Of a stretch of DNA of 64,000 nucleotides, positions 31,725 through 41,912 are shown piece by piece. The stretch comes from CBDHHC01 sp965263345 (GTDB lineage: Bacteria; Pseudomonadota; Alphaproteobacteria; Rhizobiales; CBDHHC01), in assembly GCA_965263345.1 (NCBI GenBank), contig CBDHHC010000012.1, positions 62,001-126,000 on the forward strand. Direction: 5' to 3'. Below the pieces are notes generated by a model. The model had not been told where the DNA came from and ran no database searches. It worked only from the letters and a program-made list of their open reading frames with translations. The stretch's first letter is position 1. Every line of letters begins with the position of its first letter. The position numbers and the translations under genes were made by a program.

Positions 31725-33203
31725 TTAATCCCCAATGTCCAACTTATTTTTCAATATCTCATTAACTGTTTGAGGATCTGCTTTTCCTTGAGATGCTTTC
31801 ATCACCTGACCAACAAACCAGCCCAGTGTTTTCGGCTTCTCTTTGACCTGTTCTACCTGTTTTGGATTAGATGCGATGATTTCGTCTACAATTTTTTCGA
31901 TAGCACCAGTATCACTTACTACTTTCCAGCCACGTTCTTCAACAATTTCCGACGGATTCCCGCCTTCATTGATTAAGACTTCCAGTAGGTCTTTTGCGAT
32001 TTTTCCGGAGATTGTTTTGTTCGAGATCAATTCTATCATGCCACCCAGCTGTTCAGGTGATACCCCCATTTCTGTTAGAGACACCCCTTTTTCGTTTGCG
32101 TGAGCAGATAAATCACCCATGACCCAGTTCACTGCCAGCTTTGCATCGCGTCCTTTTGCAACAGCTTCGAAGTAATCTGCGGTTTCTTTTGTCGCGATTA
32201 ATATTCCTGCATCATAAGAGGATAAGCCATAATCTGACATAAACCGTGATTTTTTGTCATCTGGGAGTTCTGGTAGATCTTGCGATATTTCTTTTACATA
32301 ATCCAGAGTGAATTCTAATGGCAGCAGGTCTGGATCAGGAAAATAGCGATAGTCATGGGCATCTTCTTTTGAGCGCATAGAACGGGTTTCACCTGTTTTA
32401 TTGTCAAAAAGGCGCGTTTCCTGAACGATTTCTCCATCATCTTCAATGATATCAACTTGACGTTGTGCTTCATAATCAATGGCTTGGCCAATAAATTTGA
32501 TAGAGTTTACGTTTTTAATTTCACAACGTGTTCCAAGCTTATCTCCAGGCTTACGGACGGAAACATTCACATCTGCACGCATAGAACCTTGTTCCATATT
32601 GCCATCGCATGTGCCTAAATACCTTAAGATTGTTCGTAGTTTTGTGACATAGGCCTTGGCCTGATCCGCTGATCGCATATCAGGTTTTGAAACGATCTCC
32701 ATCAAGGCCACACCAGATCTGTTTAAATCTACGAAAGAATAGTCAGGGTGTTGGTCATGTAAACTTTTTCCAGCATCTTGTTCCAAATGCAATCTTTCTA
32801 TGCCAACGGTCATTGATGATCCGTCTTTAAAGTCTAGGATTACCTCACCCTCACCAACTATTGGGTGTTTAAATTGTGATATTTGATATCCTTGAGGCAG
32901 ATCCGGATAGAAATAGTTTTTGCGATCAAATACTGAATAAGTATTTATTTTTGCTTTTAAACCTAAGCCTGTTCGTATTGCCTGTGCAACACATTCCTGA
33001 TTGATTACAGGTAACATTCCTGGCATTGCGGCATCAACTAAACTTACATGGTCATTCGGCTCCCCACCAAATTCCGTTGATGAGCCTGAAAATAGTTTCG
33101 AGTTTGATATGACTTGGGCATGAACCTCCAAGCCTATAACGATTTCCCAATCACCTGTGGCGCCTTGGATATAATTCTTTGGATCGTTTGTTTGTTCTTT
33201 CAT
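31725..33203 (-). CDS. gatB: Aspartyl/glutamyl-tRNA amidotransferase subunit B
   Basis: A 492-residue GatB, the kinase/tRNA-binding subunit of the GatCAB complex that turns Glu-tRNA-Gln into Gln-tRNA-Gln. Hallmarks: IGLEVHAQV near residue 23, KNYFYPDLPQGYQISQ, LEQDAGKS and FVDLNRSGVALMEIVS; the C-terminal YqeY/GatB tail follows. Length is normal. gatC and gatA are not next to it here, whereas the three are often together. Confidence 0.95.
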   Translation of the reverse strand: MKEQTNDPKNYIQGATGDWEIVIGLEVHAQVISNSKLFSGSSTEFGGEPNDHVSLVDAAMPGMLPVINQECVAQAIRTGLGLKAKINTYSVFDRKNYFYPDLPQGYQISQFKHPIVGEGEVILDFKDGSSMTVGIERLHLEQDAGKSLHDQHPDYSFVDLNRSGVALMEIVSKPDMRSADQAKAYVTKLRTILRYLGTCDGNMEQGSMRADVNVSVRKPGDKLGTRCEIKNVNSIKFIGQAIDYEAQRQVDIIEDDGEIVQETRLFDNKTGETRSMRSKEDAHDYRYFPDPDLLPLEFTLDYVKEISQDLPELPDDKKSRFMSDYGLSSYDAGILIATKETADYFEAVAKGRDAKLAVNWVMGDLSAHANEKGVSLTEMGVSPEQLGGMIELISNKTISGKIAKDLLEVLINEGGNPSEIVEERGWKVVSDTGAIEKIVDEIIASNPKQVEQVKEKPKTLGWFVGQVMKASQGKADPQTVNEILKNKLDIGD

Positions 33204-33380
33204 AATCGGACCTTTATTTGAACTTTTTGGTTATATCAGTCTGTTGAAAGCTGCAAGCCCTTTCGTTCATGTTTTGAAAATTACGGATATTTTTCAAAAA
33301 CAAAACACATTATCTCTGTTTAAAAGCTATTGTGAGACTATTTTATTTGCATATTACAAGGTTATTTGGAGGGAATGGGC

Positions 33381-34556
33381 GTGGAGTTTAGTGGAAAAAA
33401 CAAACTTTTATTCGTTATTCCAATTCTTTTGTTATCTTCAATTCTTATCTTGTCATCTGCCAATCCACATATTCGTTATCTATTTCAAGAGGGATATCCT
33501 TCATCTGAGTGGCCTAGTAAAGGAAAATTTGCTAAGGTTCTGGGGCAAGATAATAGGCAATTGCCTAGCAAACAGATCAAGCAGTTTAAATCAAAATGGT
33601 TGGATGATCTTTTCGATGATAGTTATGGAAAAGGTTTTGCTATCTATAAAACTGGTTTACCAGTTTTAGAATATTATGCTGATGGCTATTCAGCTGAGAC
33701 GAAATTTAACTCTTTTTCTGCAGTTAAAAGCCTCATAGGACTTTTGGTTTTCATTGCATTGGATGAAGGAAAGTTATCTTCTCTTGACATCCCAATTGGA
33801 TCCATTCTTAAGGACCTCAATCACGAGGACTTAAAAACAGTCCCAATTCGTTCGTTTCTTAATATGACATCAGGGATAGAGTTTGAGCCCAATGGACTTA
33901 AATCTGTCTCTGGAGCTAAAGACCCCGAACTTACCATTACAAACCCATTTGGACCAATGGCTCAATTACATTTCCAAGGATATGGGACCATCAAAGCACA
34001 ACTGAAAAGTTCAAAAAAAGAAGTCTTTAATTACCAGAATGTTAATACTGCATTGCTTGGTCAAGTTTTGGAAAAAATCTATAATCTCCCTTTAAATCAA
34101 TTGCTCTCAATTAAATTATGGAAGCCTGCAGGAGCAGCGACAGCGTATTGGCGGCATTATAGTCTAGAAGATCATATCTCAGCTTATTGCTGCCTCTATG
34201 CACGTGTGAAGGATTGGGTCTTTGTTGCACGCTATATTATGAATAATGGAAAAGAAAACTCTCGTCTTTTATCTACAGCTTTATGGAAAGAGTTTTTGGG
34301 ATATCAAGTCGATGAGAATATGCTACTAAAAGGGCATTATGAAAACCATGCGAGATATAATATTCTTGATCGGGTTACAGAGCCTTTGCAGGGACGTTTT
34401 ACATTTTTTTTAGGTCAAGGAGGCCAAATTATTTATATTTTACCTGCGAAGTATATGGTTGTTGTCAGGTTTGGTAAGAAGACACAATTATTGCATTCTA
34501 CACTCTATGCTTCATGGCGTGAGTTGCTTTTAAGATATGCAGAGAAAATATCTTAG
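33381..34556 (+). CDS. Membrane-anchored serine hydrolase, beta-lactamase fold
   Basis: A class C beta-lactamase-like (PF00144-type) protein of about 391 residues. A single helix near the N-terminus (LLFVIPILLLSSILILSS) exports or anchors it. The S-x-x-K nucleophile appears in SFSAVKSLIG, the Y-x-N element as YQNVN, and a glycine-rich GQGGQ near the C-terminus takes the place of the KTG box. Members include esterases, amidases and peptidases; the substrate is unknown. GTG 33381 is preceded by GGAGG at 8 bases; an ATG at 33375 and TTG at 33366 are alternatives. Confidence 0.8.
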   Translation: MEFSGKNKLLFVIPILLLSSILILSSANPHIRYLFQEGYPSSEWPSKGKFAKVLGQDNRQLPSKQIKQFKSKWLDDLFDDSYGKGFAIYKTGLPVLEYYADGYSAETKFNSFSAVKSLIGLLVFIALDEGKLSSLDIPIGSILKDLNHEDLKTVPIRSFLNMTSGIEFEPNGLKSVSGAKDPELTITNPFGPMAQLHFQGYGTIKAQLKSSKKEVFNYQNVNTALLGQVLEKIYNLPLNQLLSIKLWKPAGAATAYWRHYSLEDHISAYCCLYARVKDWVFVARYIMNNGKENSRLLSTALWKEFLGYQVDENMLLKGHYENHARYNILDRVTEPLQGRFTFFLGQGGQIIYILPAKYMVVVRFGKKTQLLHSTLYASWRELLLRYAEKIS

Positions 34557-34684
34557 TGACATATATCACATAATGTTGAATTTTGGCGAGATCTTATCGT
34601 CACTATTATTGAATATAATAAATTCTTAGCTAATTGTATTTTTATCAGACCTAGAAAATATTTATGGAATTGAGGATAATTATT

Positions 34685-35005
34685 ATGAATTTAAAAACTT
34701 TTGTAGGATTTTTCGCCGTTGTTGGTGCCTTATTTGCTTTTTCCACCAGTGCTTATGCTATTAAATGTAACGGTCCATACCAGGTTAATTATGGACAATA
34801 TGGCAAGCAAGAATTCTTATCTCCATATTGTGAAGACAATTATCTTGCAGTTGTTGCACAAGAATATGGAGCCGTTTATACAAGACATGAGATCCGTAAT
34901 AATCCTTCCAAGAAAAAAGAAGCTTGTGAACTTGTTGGACATGATAATCGTGTTGCAAGCAACTGTGCTTCTGTTCTAGGCGATGGCGGTTTTAGACGTC
35001 AATAA
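34685..35005 (+). CDS. Small secreted cysteine-containing protein
   Basis: A 106-residue protein with a clear signal peptide (MNLKTF, hydrophobic core, cleavage after SAYA near residue 25). The mature part has four cysteines (KCNG, SPYCED, EACELV, SNCAS) suitable for two disulfides in the periplasm. GAGG precedes the ATG at 34685. I do not recognise a family. It is followed by its own terminator and faces mutL. Confidence 0.7.
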   Translation: MNLKTFVGFFAVVGALFAFSTSAYAIKCNGPYQVNYGQYGKQEFLSPYCEDNYLAVVAQEYGAVYTRHEIRNNPSKKKEACELVGHDNRVASNCASVLGDGGFRRQ

Positions 35006-35030
35006 TCGGATATACTATTTCGCATTATAT

Positions 35031-35067
35031 AACACGTTCTGTTTCGCATAATGGAACGTGTTTTTTA
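35031..35067. terminator. Terminator between the small secreted protein and mutL
   Basis: AACACGTTC (35031-35039) pairs with GAACGTGTT (35054-35062), followed by a T-run on the plus strand and preceded by an A-poor end on the minus strand. Confidence 0.8.
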
Positions 35068-35076
35068 TGCTTTTTG

Positions 35077-36861
35077 TCAACGTCGGCCAAATAGTTTTTC
35101 AATATCTGAAAGGTGCAATTCTACATAAGTTGGTCGGCCATGGTTACATTGACCTGAGTGAGGAGTTGCTTCCATTTCCCGCAATAAACTGTTCATTTCT
35201 TCTGCGTTTAAGCCCCTACCAGATCTCACAGATCCATAACATGCCATAGTTGCACAGACGTGATCTAATTTTTCTTTTAAACTTAATACAGTATCATCAT
35301 TGGTAAGATCATCAGCGAGGTCTTTAATCATTCCTTGAATATCTGTTTGCCCTAAAAGTGTTGGAATTTCTCTAACTATAATTGCCTTTTGACCAAAAGC
35401 TTCGAGCACAAGACCAAGCTCTTCAAATTCAGAAGCACGACTGGCAAGCCTTACAACATCTTCTGTATCAAGGTCTATGACTTCAGGAATTAAAAGTATT
35501 TGACGTTTTACTTTTCCTTCAGCCATAGCCTTTTTCATTCGCTCGTATACCAAGCGTTCATGAGCCGCGTGTTGATCAACAATGATGATTGTTTCTTCTG
35601 TTTGGGAGATTATATAATTCTTATGAAGTTGTGCTCTGGCTGCTCCTAATGGTTTTGAAAGTTCTTCAGCTGAAGGTTGCAAGGCATTTACGCTGTTGTC
35701 AGCACTTGGTGCATCAAGACCGTCAATCGTAGGCTGAGCAGCCTCACCAAAAAAGCTATTTGTTCTTTTGCTCATATGGTTGTATGGGCTGCTATGTGTA
35801 TTGCTTCCTGTTTGAGATGTAAAGTGAGTGAAGGCTTCTGCTCCAACTGTGTTTGTTGCACGATGCCCTGCATTATTTAAAGCTTCACGTAAGGCTCCCA
35901 CGATCAACCCTCTTACACGACCTGGGTCGCGGAACCTTACTTCTGATTTTGCAGGATGAACATTTACATCGACCTCCTGAGATGAAATCGATACAAATAA
36001 TGCAAGAACAGGGTAACGCCCATTTGGAATGAAATCACCATATGCAGCCCGAATTGCTCCAACTAAAAGCTTATCTTTTACAGGACGCCCATTGACAAAT
36101 AAAAACTGTAGTTGCGCATTTGCACGATGGTATGTTGGTAGGCCCGCAAAGCCTTCGAGTTTTACTTTTTCTCTTTCTGCGAAAATGGGGAGAGCGTTCT
36201 CCTCAAACTCTTTGCCCATAATATTGCCCAGGCGTGATAACCATTTTTTTTCATCTGGCAAATCATACCCTGTCAATCTCAAAGACGCTCTTTCTCCTGT
36301 CGTTAGAGAAAAACTTATGTTTGGATGAGCCATGGCCAGGCGCTTTGCAACATCAGTAATTGCTGCATTTTCAGAACGCTCTGACTTTAAGAATTTTAAC
36401 CTTGCTGGCGTTGCATAAAAAAGGTCACGAACCTCAATCGTTGTTCCTGGATTTAATGCGGCCGGCTTTATTGGTTTTTTGACACCTGCATCAATATTTA
36501 GAGCATATCCATCGCTATCTCGTTTTTTTGTTTGAATGGATAGTTTAGCGACAGATCCGATAGATGGTAAAGCCTCCCCTCGAAACCCTAATGTTCCTAT
36601 ATCTAAAAGGTCTTCTCCATCAAGTTTTGAAGTTGCGTGCCGCTCTACAGAAAGAAGGAGATCTTCCTTCGACATGCCAGAACCATTATCTATCACGCGA
36701 ATTAATGACAAACCACCATCACTCGTAACGATATCAATATTGCTGGCACCCGCATCTATCGCATTTTCAACGAGTTCTTTGACAACACTGGCCGGCCGCT
36801 CAATTACTTCCCCTGCTGCGATACGATTAATCACTGCTGGTGATAGCTGGCGAATAGCCAC
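35077..36861 (-). CDS. mutL: DNA mismatch repair protein MutL
   Basis: A 594-residue MutL. The N-terminal GHKL ATPase shows AAGEVIERPASVVKELVENA, DNGSGM and TLGFRGEAL. The C-terminal domain keeps the endonuclease motif DQHA-x2-E-x4-E (DQHAAHERLVYE), plus ACYGSVRSGRGL and CNHGRPT, so this is a nicking MutL of the kind found in bacteria without MutH. It lies 20 bases after pgi on the same strand, so the two may share a transcript. Confidence 0.95.
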   Translation of the reverse strand: MAIRQLSPAVINRIAAGEVIERPASVVKELVENAIDAGASNIDIVTSDGGLSLIRVIDNGSGMSKEDLLLSVERHATSKLDGEDLLDIGTLGFRGEALPSIGSVAKLSIQTKKRDSDGYALNIDAGVKKPIKPAALNPGTTIEVRDLFYATPARLKFLKSERSENAAITDVAKRLAMAHPNISFSLTTGERASLRLTGYDLPDEKKWLSRLGNIMGKEFEENALPIFAEREKVKLEGFAGLPTYHRANAQLQFLFVNGRPVKDKLLVGAIRAAYGDFIPNGRYPVLALFVSISSQEVDVNVHPAKSEVRFRDPGRVRGLIVGALREALNNAGHRATNTVGAEAFTHFTSQTGSNTHSSPYNHMSKRTNSFFGEAAQPTIDGLDAPSADNSVNALQPSAEELSKPLGAARAQLHKNYIISQTEETIIIVDQHAAHERLVYERMKKAMAEGKVKRQILLIPEVIDLDTEDVVRLASRASEFEELGLVLEAFGQKAIIVREIPTLLGQTDIQGMIKDLADDLTNDDTVLSLKEKLDHVCATMACYGSVRSGRGLNAEEMNSLLREMEATPHSGQCNHGRPTYVELHLSDIEKLFGRR

Positions 36862-36881
36862 TGTTGTCTCCTTTTAAAAAT

Positions 36882-38201
36882 TTAACTGCCTCCGAGGCGC
36901 TTTCTAGCTAGAATCTTACCTAGTTCTACGCCAGGCTGATCGAATGGGTCAATCCCTAGTAAGCCTGCAGCCAGGATTGTCTCCAACATAAATGACATTA
37001 ATAAACCACCTAAGGTATGTTCGTTTAATGGATCTACATCAATTGTTCTAACAGGGCAGTTTACAGAAAGTAATGCTTCAGGAACCGCATTTTGTTGTGC
37101 ATCGACCAAGTCTCCTACTGTATGACCGATCATGTAATCAAGTCCGCACATTCTTGCCAGTTCTTCATCTACTGCAGGCCCAACACCTGCACATTTTGTT
37201 CGAAGGAAGGTGACCATTAAGTTTTTAGGACCATCCATATGCAGCTGTAGCTGACTGTGTTGATCAACAGGCCCCAAAGCCCCAATTGGTGTTGTGCCTT
37301 CTCCCTGTTTACCCAAGCTTTCGGCCCAAAGTTGAACATACCATGCTGAAAACCTTGCCAGGCGATCTGAGTATGGCATCATTACAAGGTTTTCGACCCC
37401 TTTGTCTTTAGACAAACCGACAGCGACTGCTGCACCAACTGCAGCATGAACCTCTTCTGGCTTTTGAGAATCAAGTAATGTTTGTAAGGTTTCCTGCGCA
37501 CCAGCTCTTAAGGCTCTTACATCTAATCCGCAAGAAATCGCAGGTAATAACCCTACATTGGTTAAACATGAGTAACGACCTCCAACACCTGTATCATGGT
37601 TGAGGAGTGGAATATTGAGAGCCTCACACATCGCCCTTAAACCATTATTTTTACCTTCTTTGTGTGGTTCAGTGAGACCAAGGAATAAATTTGGTATTTC
37701 TCCAGCTAATCCAGCTTCTTTAATAGCTTTTAGAATCACAACAGCCTGGACTAATGTTTCACCAGTTCCTCCAGATTTAGAGGTAATGACGAATCTTGTT
37801 GTTGCTAAATCTAATGTCTGAATGGCACTTGATAAAGTTCTTGGATCTAAATTATCATAAAAAATAATTTCTGGTCTATTTGCATTTCTTTCATCACCAT
37901 GGATTGACCAACCACCTAATTGGGCCAGTGTCTGTCCACCAAGGCCAGAACCTCCTGTCCCTAAAAACACAACGGTTTTAGCCCCTTGCGTGAGTTTTTC
38001 CATTGCCTCATAGGCTGGATCAATATCATCTGTTTGTGATGGAACTTGAAGCAATCTTAAACTGTTATCATGATAAGATTGCTTTATTGTTGCGATTATA
38101 TATTGAACACGGGTCAGCCAAAGGCTTAAGCCGTTCTCAGTTAGTCCATGACTACCAACGGCATTATCTAAACATCCTTCGATAGATTGTGTAAATATCA
38201 T
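36882..38201 (-). CDS. pgi: Glucose-6-phosphate isomerase
   Basis: A 439-residue short-form phosphoglucose isomerase of alphaproteobacterial type, which interconverts glucose-6-phosphate and fructose-6-phosphate. The sugar-phosphate-binding motif is VITSKSGGTGETL and the family block is DTGVGGRYSCLTNVGLLP. I use the ATG at 38201; a longer frame starts at 38225. Confidence 0.9.
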   Translation of the reverse strand: MIFTQSIEGCLDNAVGSHGLTENGLSLWLTRVQYIIATIKQSYHDNSLRLLQVPSQTDDIDPAYEAMEKLTQGAKTVVFLGTGGSGLGGQTLAQLGGWSIHGDERNANRPEIIFYDNLDPRTLSSAIQTLDLATTRFVITSKSGGTGETLVQAVVILKAIKEAGLAGEIPNLFLGLTEPHKEGKNNGLRAMCEALNIPLLNHDTGVGGRYSCLTNVGLLPAISCGLDVRALRAGAQETLQTLLDSQKPEEVHAAVGAAVAVGLSKDKGVENLVMMPYSDRLARFSAWYVQLWAESLGKQGEGTTPIGALGPVDQHSQLQLHMDGPKNLMVTFLRTKCAGVGPAVDEELARMCGLDYMIGHTVGDLVDAQQNAVPEALLSVNCPVRTIDVDPLNEHTLGGLLMSFMLETILAAGLLGIDPFDQPGVELGKILARKRLGGS

Positions 38202-38323
38202 TTTGCCACCCCATATTTCTTTCAATTAACCATTCTAAGTATATTCTTTGCAGTTATACTGCAGATATTATTAAGAGAATATATCAAAATGCTAATTTTA
38301 TAGATTAGACAAAATGTACCTTA

Positions 38324-39682
38324 TCAGCTTTTCTGTTCAGGCTTACCAACAATTGTAATAATCATGTTCTCCGGCTTTAGTAAGCGCTTAGCTACACGTT
38401 TCATATCTTCAAGAGTTACAGCCTCTACCATGGAGTTCCTCTTCTCGATATAATCAGATCCTAGTTTTTCAATTTGTATCCATAAAAGCTGAGAGGCAAT
38501 TTTAGGGCTTGTGTCAAACCTTAGGGCATAAGAACCAGTTAAATATTGCTTAGAATTCTTGAGTTGCTCAGCAGTTGGACCATTTTTTGCCATTTCACTG
38601 AATACTTCTTTAATTACTTCAATTGATTTGTTAACGGCTTCATTTTTAGTTGCAACGCCACCTACGTATAATGCACCATGTTTTAGAGGGGACAAATAAC
38701 TGTAAACTGAGTAAGCCAGCCCACGCTTCTCGCGGACCTCTTCAGTCAGGAGAGAGGCAAAACCACCACCACCTATAATATGGTTTAAAACATAGGCTGG
38801 AATAAAATCAGGATCATTTCTCAATAATCCTTCATGCCCAAACCTTACGACAGACTGTGGCACATTCATTTCAATGATTTTTCTCTGAGGCCCTTTAATA
38901 GTTTCAACTTTAGAAATTGATGTTAGTTGAGCTTTCTCTGGTAATGATCCAAATACTTTATCAAGTAATATTCCTAATGTTTTAGCATCAATGGACCCAA
39001 CAACAGCTATTTTCAGGTTATCTTTGGCAAAATTCTTTTTCGCAAAACCTTTTAAATCTGCCTGAGTTATTGTATTTAAAGACGCTTCGCTTCCTTTTGT
39101 TTGTCTTGCATAAACATGCTTACCAAATGCCAGCTCTCTGAAATGTTTTGAAGCCACTTTATTCGGATCATTTGCATCGAATTTTAGACCAGTAATAATT
39201 TGATTGCGAACACGATTAATTGCATCTTGATCAAAACGAGCTTCGTTTAAAGCAAGTCTTAATAATTCAAAACTTTCTTCTTTATTTTCTGTCAGACTTT
39301 GGAAGCTTCCAGTAAATGCATCTCTAAGCGCTTCAAACCCCATACGGAAAGCTAATTCTTCTTTACGTTCCTGAAAGGCAGTTGCATCAAATTTCCCGGC
39401 ACCCTCATCCATCATACCTGACATGAGATAGGTCAGGCCTTCTTTCCCCGAGATATCTTGTGAAGCCCCTCCTACAAAGGCAAATTCCATTGAAATGAGA
39501 GGAACACGATGCTCTTCTACTAACCAGGCTTCAATACCGCCTGGGCTCTTTATTTTTTGAATTGTCATAGCATATACAGATTTCTGGGAAAGGATCAGTG
39601 ATAAAAGGAAAACAAGACCTGCAGCAATCATAGAAAATTTGTGCTTGCTGCTACCTTGATGGATGGAAGCTTTGAAAATCAT
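38324..39682 (-). CDS. M16 peptidase family protein, non-catalytic subunit
   Basis: A 452-residue pitrilysin-fold protein with a signal-anchor-like N-terminus (MIAAGLVFLLSLILS). The HxxEH zinc motif of the family is absent: the matching place reads GLTYLMSGMMDEG. The second domain keeps the glycine-rich turn HIIGGGGFASLL and REKRGLAYSVYS. Such inactive partners pair with an active M16 subunit, here the gene 12 bases upstream. Together they form a periplasmic zinc protease. Confidence 0.85.
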   Translation of the reverse strand: MIFKASIHQGSSKHKFSMIAAGLVFLLSLILSQKSVYAMTIQKIKSPGGIEAWLVEEHRVPLISMEFAFVGGASQDISGKEGLTYLMSGMMDEGAGKFDATAFQERKEELAFRMGFEALRDAFTGSFQSLTENKEESFELLRLALNEARFDQDAINRVRNQIITGLKFDANDPNKVASKHFRELAFGKHVYARQTKGSEASLNTITQADLKGFAKKNFAKDNLKIAVVGSIDAKTLGILLDKVFGSLPEKAQLTSISKVETIKGPQRKIIEMNVPQSVVRFGHEGLLRNDPDFIPAYVLNHIIGGGGFASLLTEEVREKRGLAYSVYSYLSPLKHGALYVGGVATKNEAVNKSIEVIKEVFSEMAKNGPTAEQLKNSKQYLTGSYALRFDTSPKIASQLLWIQIEKLGSDYIEKRNSMVEAVTLEDMKRVAKRLLKPENMIITIVGKPEQKS

Positions 39683-39694
39683 GATTATCTGCCT

Positions 39695-41131
39695 TTACGT
39701 TTTTGGCTTATTTTCAGTTTTAGTGTTTTGGCTTTTGTCAGCCTTCTGTTCTTCTTTCTTTTCTGGAAGCAAGATTCCAGTCACAGAGTTTTTGATTTTA
39801 ATGTATTTTTGAGCAACTGATTTGATATCCTCAACCGTGACCTTTTTTAATCTTTCCGGCCATTGCTCAATATCTTCTATTGTTCGCCCAACTACGAGGC
39901 CCCATCCATAACGGCGGGCCATACTTGATTGACTGTCAGAGCCATAAATGTAGCTTGCTATGTATACTTTTCTAGCCCTATCAAGTTCTTTTTGGGTTAC
40001 ACCATTTTCTTTTATATTATCTAGAACTTTATGCAGGCTCTTTTCTATTTCATCCAGATCTGCATTTTTTGAGCGCACTGCATATACACTAATCCGGCCA
40101 CTATCTAGACCTGAACCTGAATACCAACCACCCGTACTTGAAGCGAGCTTTTTATCTACAACAAGATCTTTATAAAGCCTACTTGTCGTTCCTGATGCTG
40201 CAATCTTTAGAAGAAGGTCTAAAGCTTCAGCCTCACCGGGTTTTGCTGTTGTATAGCTTGGAGCGATAAAGATAGTTTGTATTGTTGCTTGGCCTGCACG
40301 TTTGTCTTTCAGGATAACACGTCTTTCAGCCTGATGCGGAGGTTCTGCAATACGCTGGCGTCTAGGGAATGGTTTACCACCAGGTACTTGTCCATATGTT
40401 TTTTCAGCTAATTTGCGGACCTCTTCTGGTTCCACATCACCTGATACAACAAGGATCGCATTATTGGGTGCATAATATTTTTTGTAAAAATCTATAGCGT
40501 TTTTTTGGCTTAATTTAACCATCTCATGTTCCCAACCAATGATTGGAATTCCATATGGATGAGCTTGATATAATGCTGCCTGCACTTGTTCGCTTAGGAT
40601 GCTTGAAGGATCGTTATCAACTCGTGTACGTCTTTCTTCAAGTATAACCTTACGCTCTGTAACAACATCCTTTTCTAGAAGTCGTAAATTTTTCATACGA
40701 TCAGCTTCCATCTCCATCATTAGCGGAAGACGATCTTTTGAAATACGTTGAAAATATGCTGTTGCATCTTGTCCTGTAAACGCGTTGTCCTGACCGCCGT
40801 TTCTGGAGATAATTTTTGAAAATTCTCCTGGAGCGATTTTCTCAGTTCCTTTAAACATGAGATGTTCAAGGAAATGAGCAATTCCAGATTGTCCCATTGG
40901 CTCATCAGCTGCTCCGACACGGTACCACACCATATGTGTTACAACTGGTGCTCTACGGTCTGGTATGACAACAACTTCCATTCCATTTTCTAAGGAGAAT
41001 TTCGTTACAAGTGATTTTGCGTTTGCTTCGTTTATATTAGAAACTTGTATGGTCATGGTGATCCCAAAAATTGCTAGAATGAATGATGCAATTGCAGGAA
41101 AGGAATAATTTGAATTTCTTAAAGCTGGCAT
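39695..41131 (-). CDS. M16 family zinc peptidase, catalytic subunit
   Basis: A 478-residue pitrilysin-type peptidase with an N-terminal signal segment (residues 11-40). The zinc motif HFLEH lies at 86-90, followed downstream by the third ligand region NDPSSILSEQVQAALY. The ATG at 41131 follows GAGAGAA; the open frame reaches 41149. It is the active member of the pair with the gene downstream, in the conserved ileS-lspA-DUF3035-M16-M16 order. Confidence 0.9.
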   Translation of the reverse strand: MPALRNSNYSFPAIASFILAIFGITMTIQVSNINEANAKSLVTKFSLENGMEVVVIPDRRAPVVTHMVWYRVGAADEPMGQSGIAHFLEHLMFKGTEKIAPGEFSKIISRNGGQDNAFTGQDATAYFQRISKDRLPLMMEMEADRMKNLRLLEKDVVTERKVILEERRTRVDNDPSSILSEQVQAALYQAHPYGIPIIGWEHEMVKLSQKNAIDFYKKYYAPNNAILVVSGDVEPEEVRKLAEKTYGQVPGGKPFPRRQRIAEPPHQAERRVILKDKRAGQATIQTIFIAPSYTTAKPGEAEALDLLLKIAASGTTSRLYKDLVVDKKLASSTGGWYSGSGLDSGRISVYAVRSKNADLDEIEKSLHKVLDNIKENGVTQKELDRARKVYIASYIYGSDSQSSMARRYGWGLVVGRTIEDIEQWPERLKKVTVEDIKSVAQKYIKIKNSVTGILLPEKKEEQKADKSQNTKTENKPKT

Positions 41132-41428
41132 AGTTCTCTCTATTTGCAACTTCTTTATTCTTTTGTTTTTATGTGAAATATAAAGTTTTCTTTTCCAAAT
41201 ATATGGACTTTATATTTCTCATCATCATTATAACCAGATCAAAATTTATAAGTCTGATAACTGTGACTTGAGACAAACATCTGATTAATCTTAAAAGAGT
41301 ACCTTATACATATTTAGAAGAAGATTAAGAGAAAACCAGAAACATTAACAAGATTTAATACTTAGCAAGAAAATTATCTCAGAGTTTTGTGGATACCAGT
41401 CACTATAATCTGTCCAGTATTTTTCTGA

Positions 41429-41836
41429 CTAGAATAGTTTTCCGCCAAATAACTTATCCAAAAGACCTTCAGAGTTATCTAAATCATCAGCAAATGGATC
41501 TTCTGTTTTTTTCTTTTTCTTCTGTTTTTCTAATTCTGCAACTTTTTTCTTGCGAAGATCTGGGTCATCTGGCCATGCCCCCTGATTTGCTTGTTGTGTA
41601 TTTACAGCCGCTTGCCCTGGCTCAGGGAGCCTTTGTGTATTTGGTGGAATAACAAGCGGGCCTCTTTCTACGATTTTTGGATCTTTTTTCTTACCGCCTG
41701 TTTTGAGCACGCCTAAGCCTGGAACTTGGAGTTCAACGTCTGATCCTGCACATCCTGTCAGTGAAAGACTTCCTATTACTAAAATCGTACCAAATATAAT
41801 ATTTTTCATATTATTTAAGACTTTGATTTTAAGCAT
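41429..41836 (-). CDS. DUF3035-family lipoprotein (BamF-like)
   Basis: A 135-residue outer-membrane lipoprotein: hydrophobic stretch and lipobox SLTGC at residues 26-30. The conserved core VERGPLVIPPNTQRLPEPG matches DUF3035, a family seen as an accessory part of the outer-membrane protein assembly machine in some Alphaproteobacteria. A lysine-rich stretch (KKKVAELEKQKKKKK) follows. AGGA precedes the ATG at 41836. It lies between lspA, the enzyme that would cut its signal peptide, and the M16 pair. Confidence 0.75.
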   Translation of the reverse strand: MLKIKVLNNMKNIIFGTILVIGSLSLTGCAGSDVELQVPGLGVLKTGGKKKDPKIVERGPLVIPPNTQRLPEPGQAAVNTQQANQGAWPDDPDLRKKKVAELEKQKKKKKTEDPFADDLDNSEGLLDKLFGGKLF

Positions 41837-41912
41837 TGTTTTTTCCTAGACCTATACAAATTCAATTAAAAACAATAAGTTATAACCAAATTCCTTGGTT
41901 AATTGTACTTAC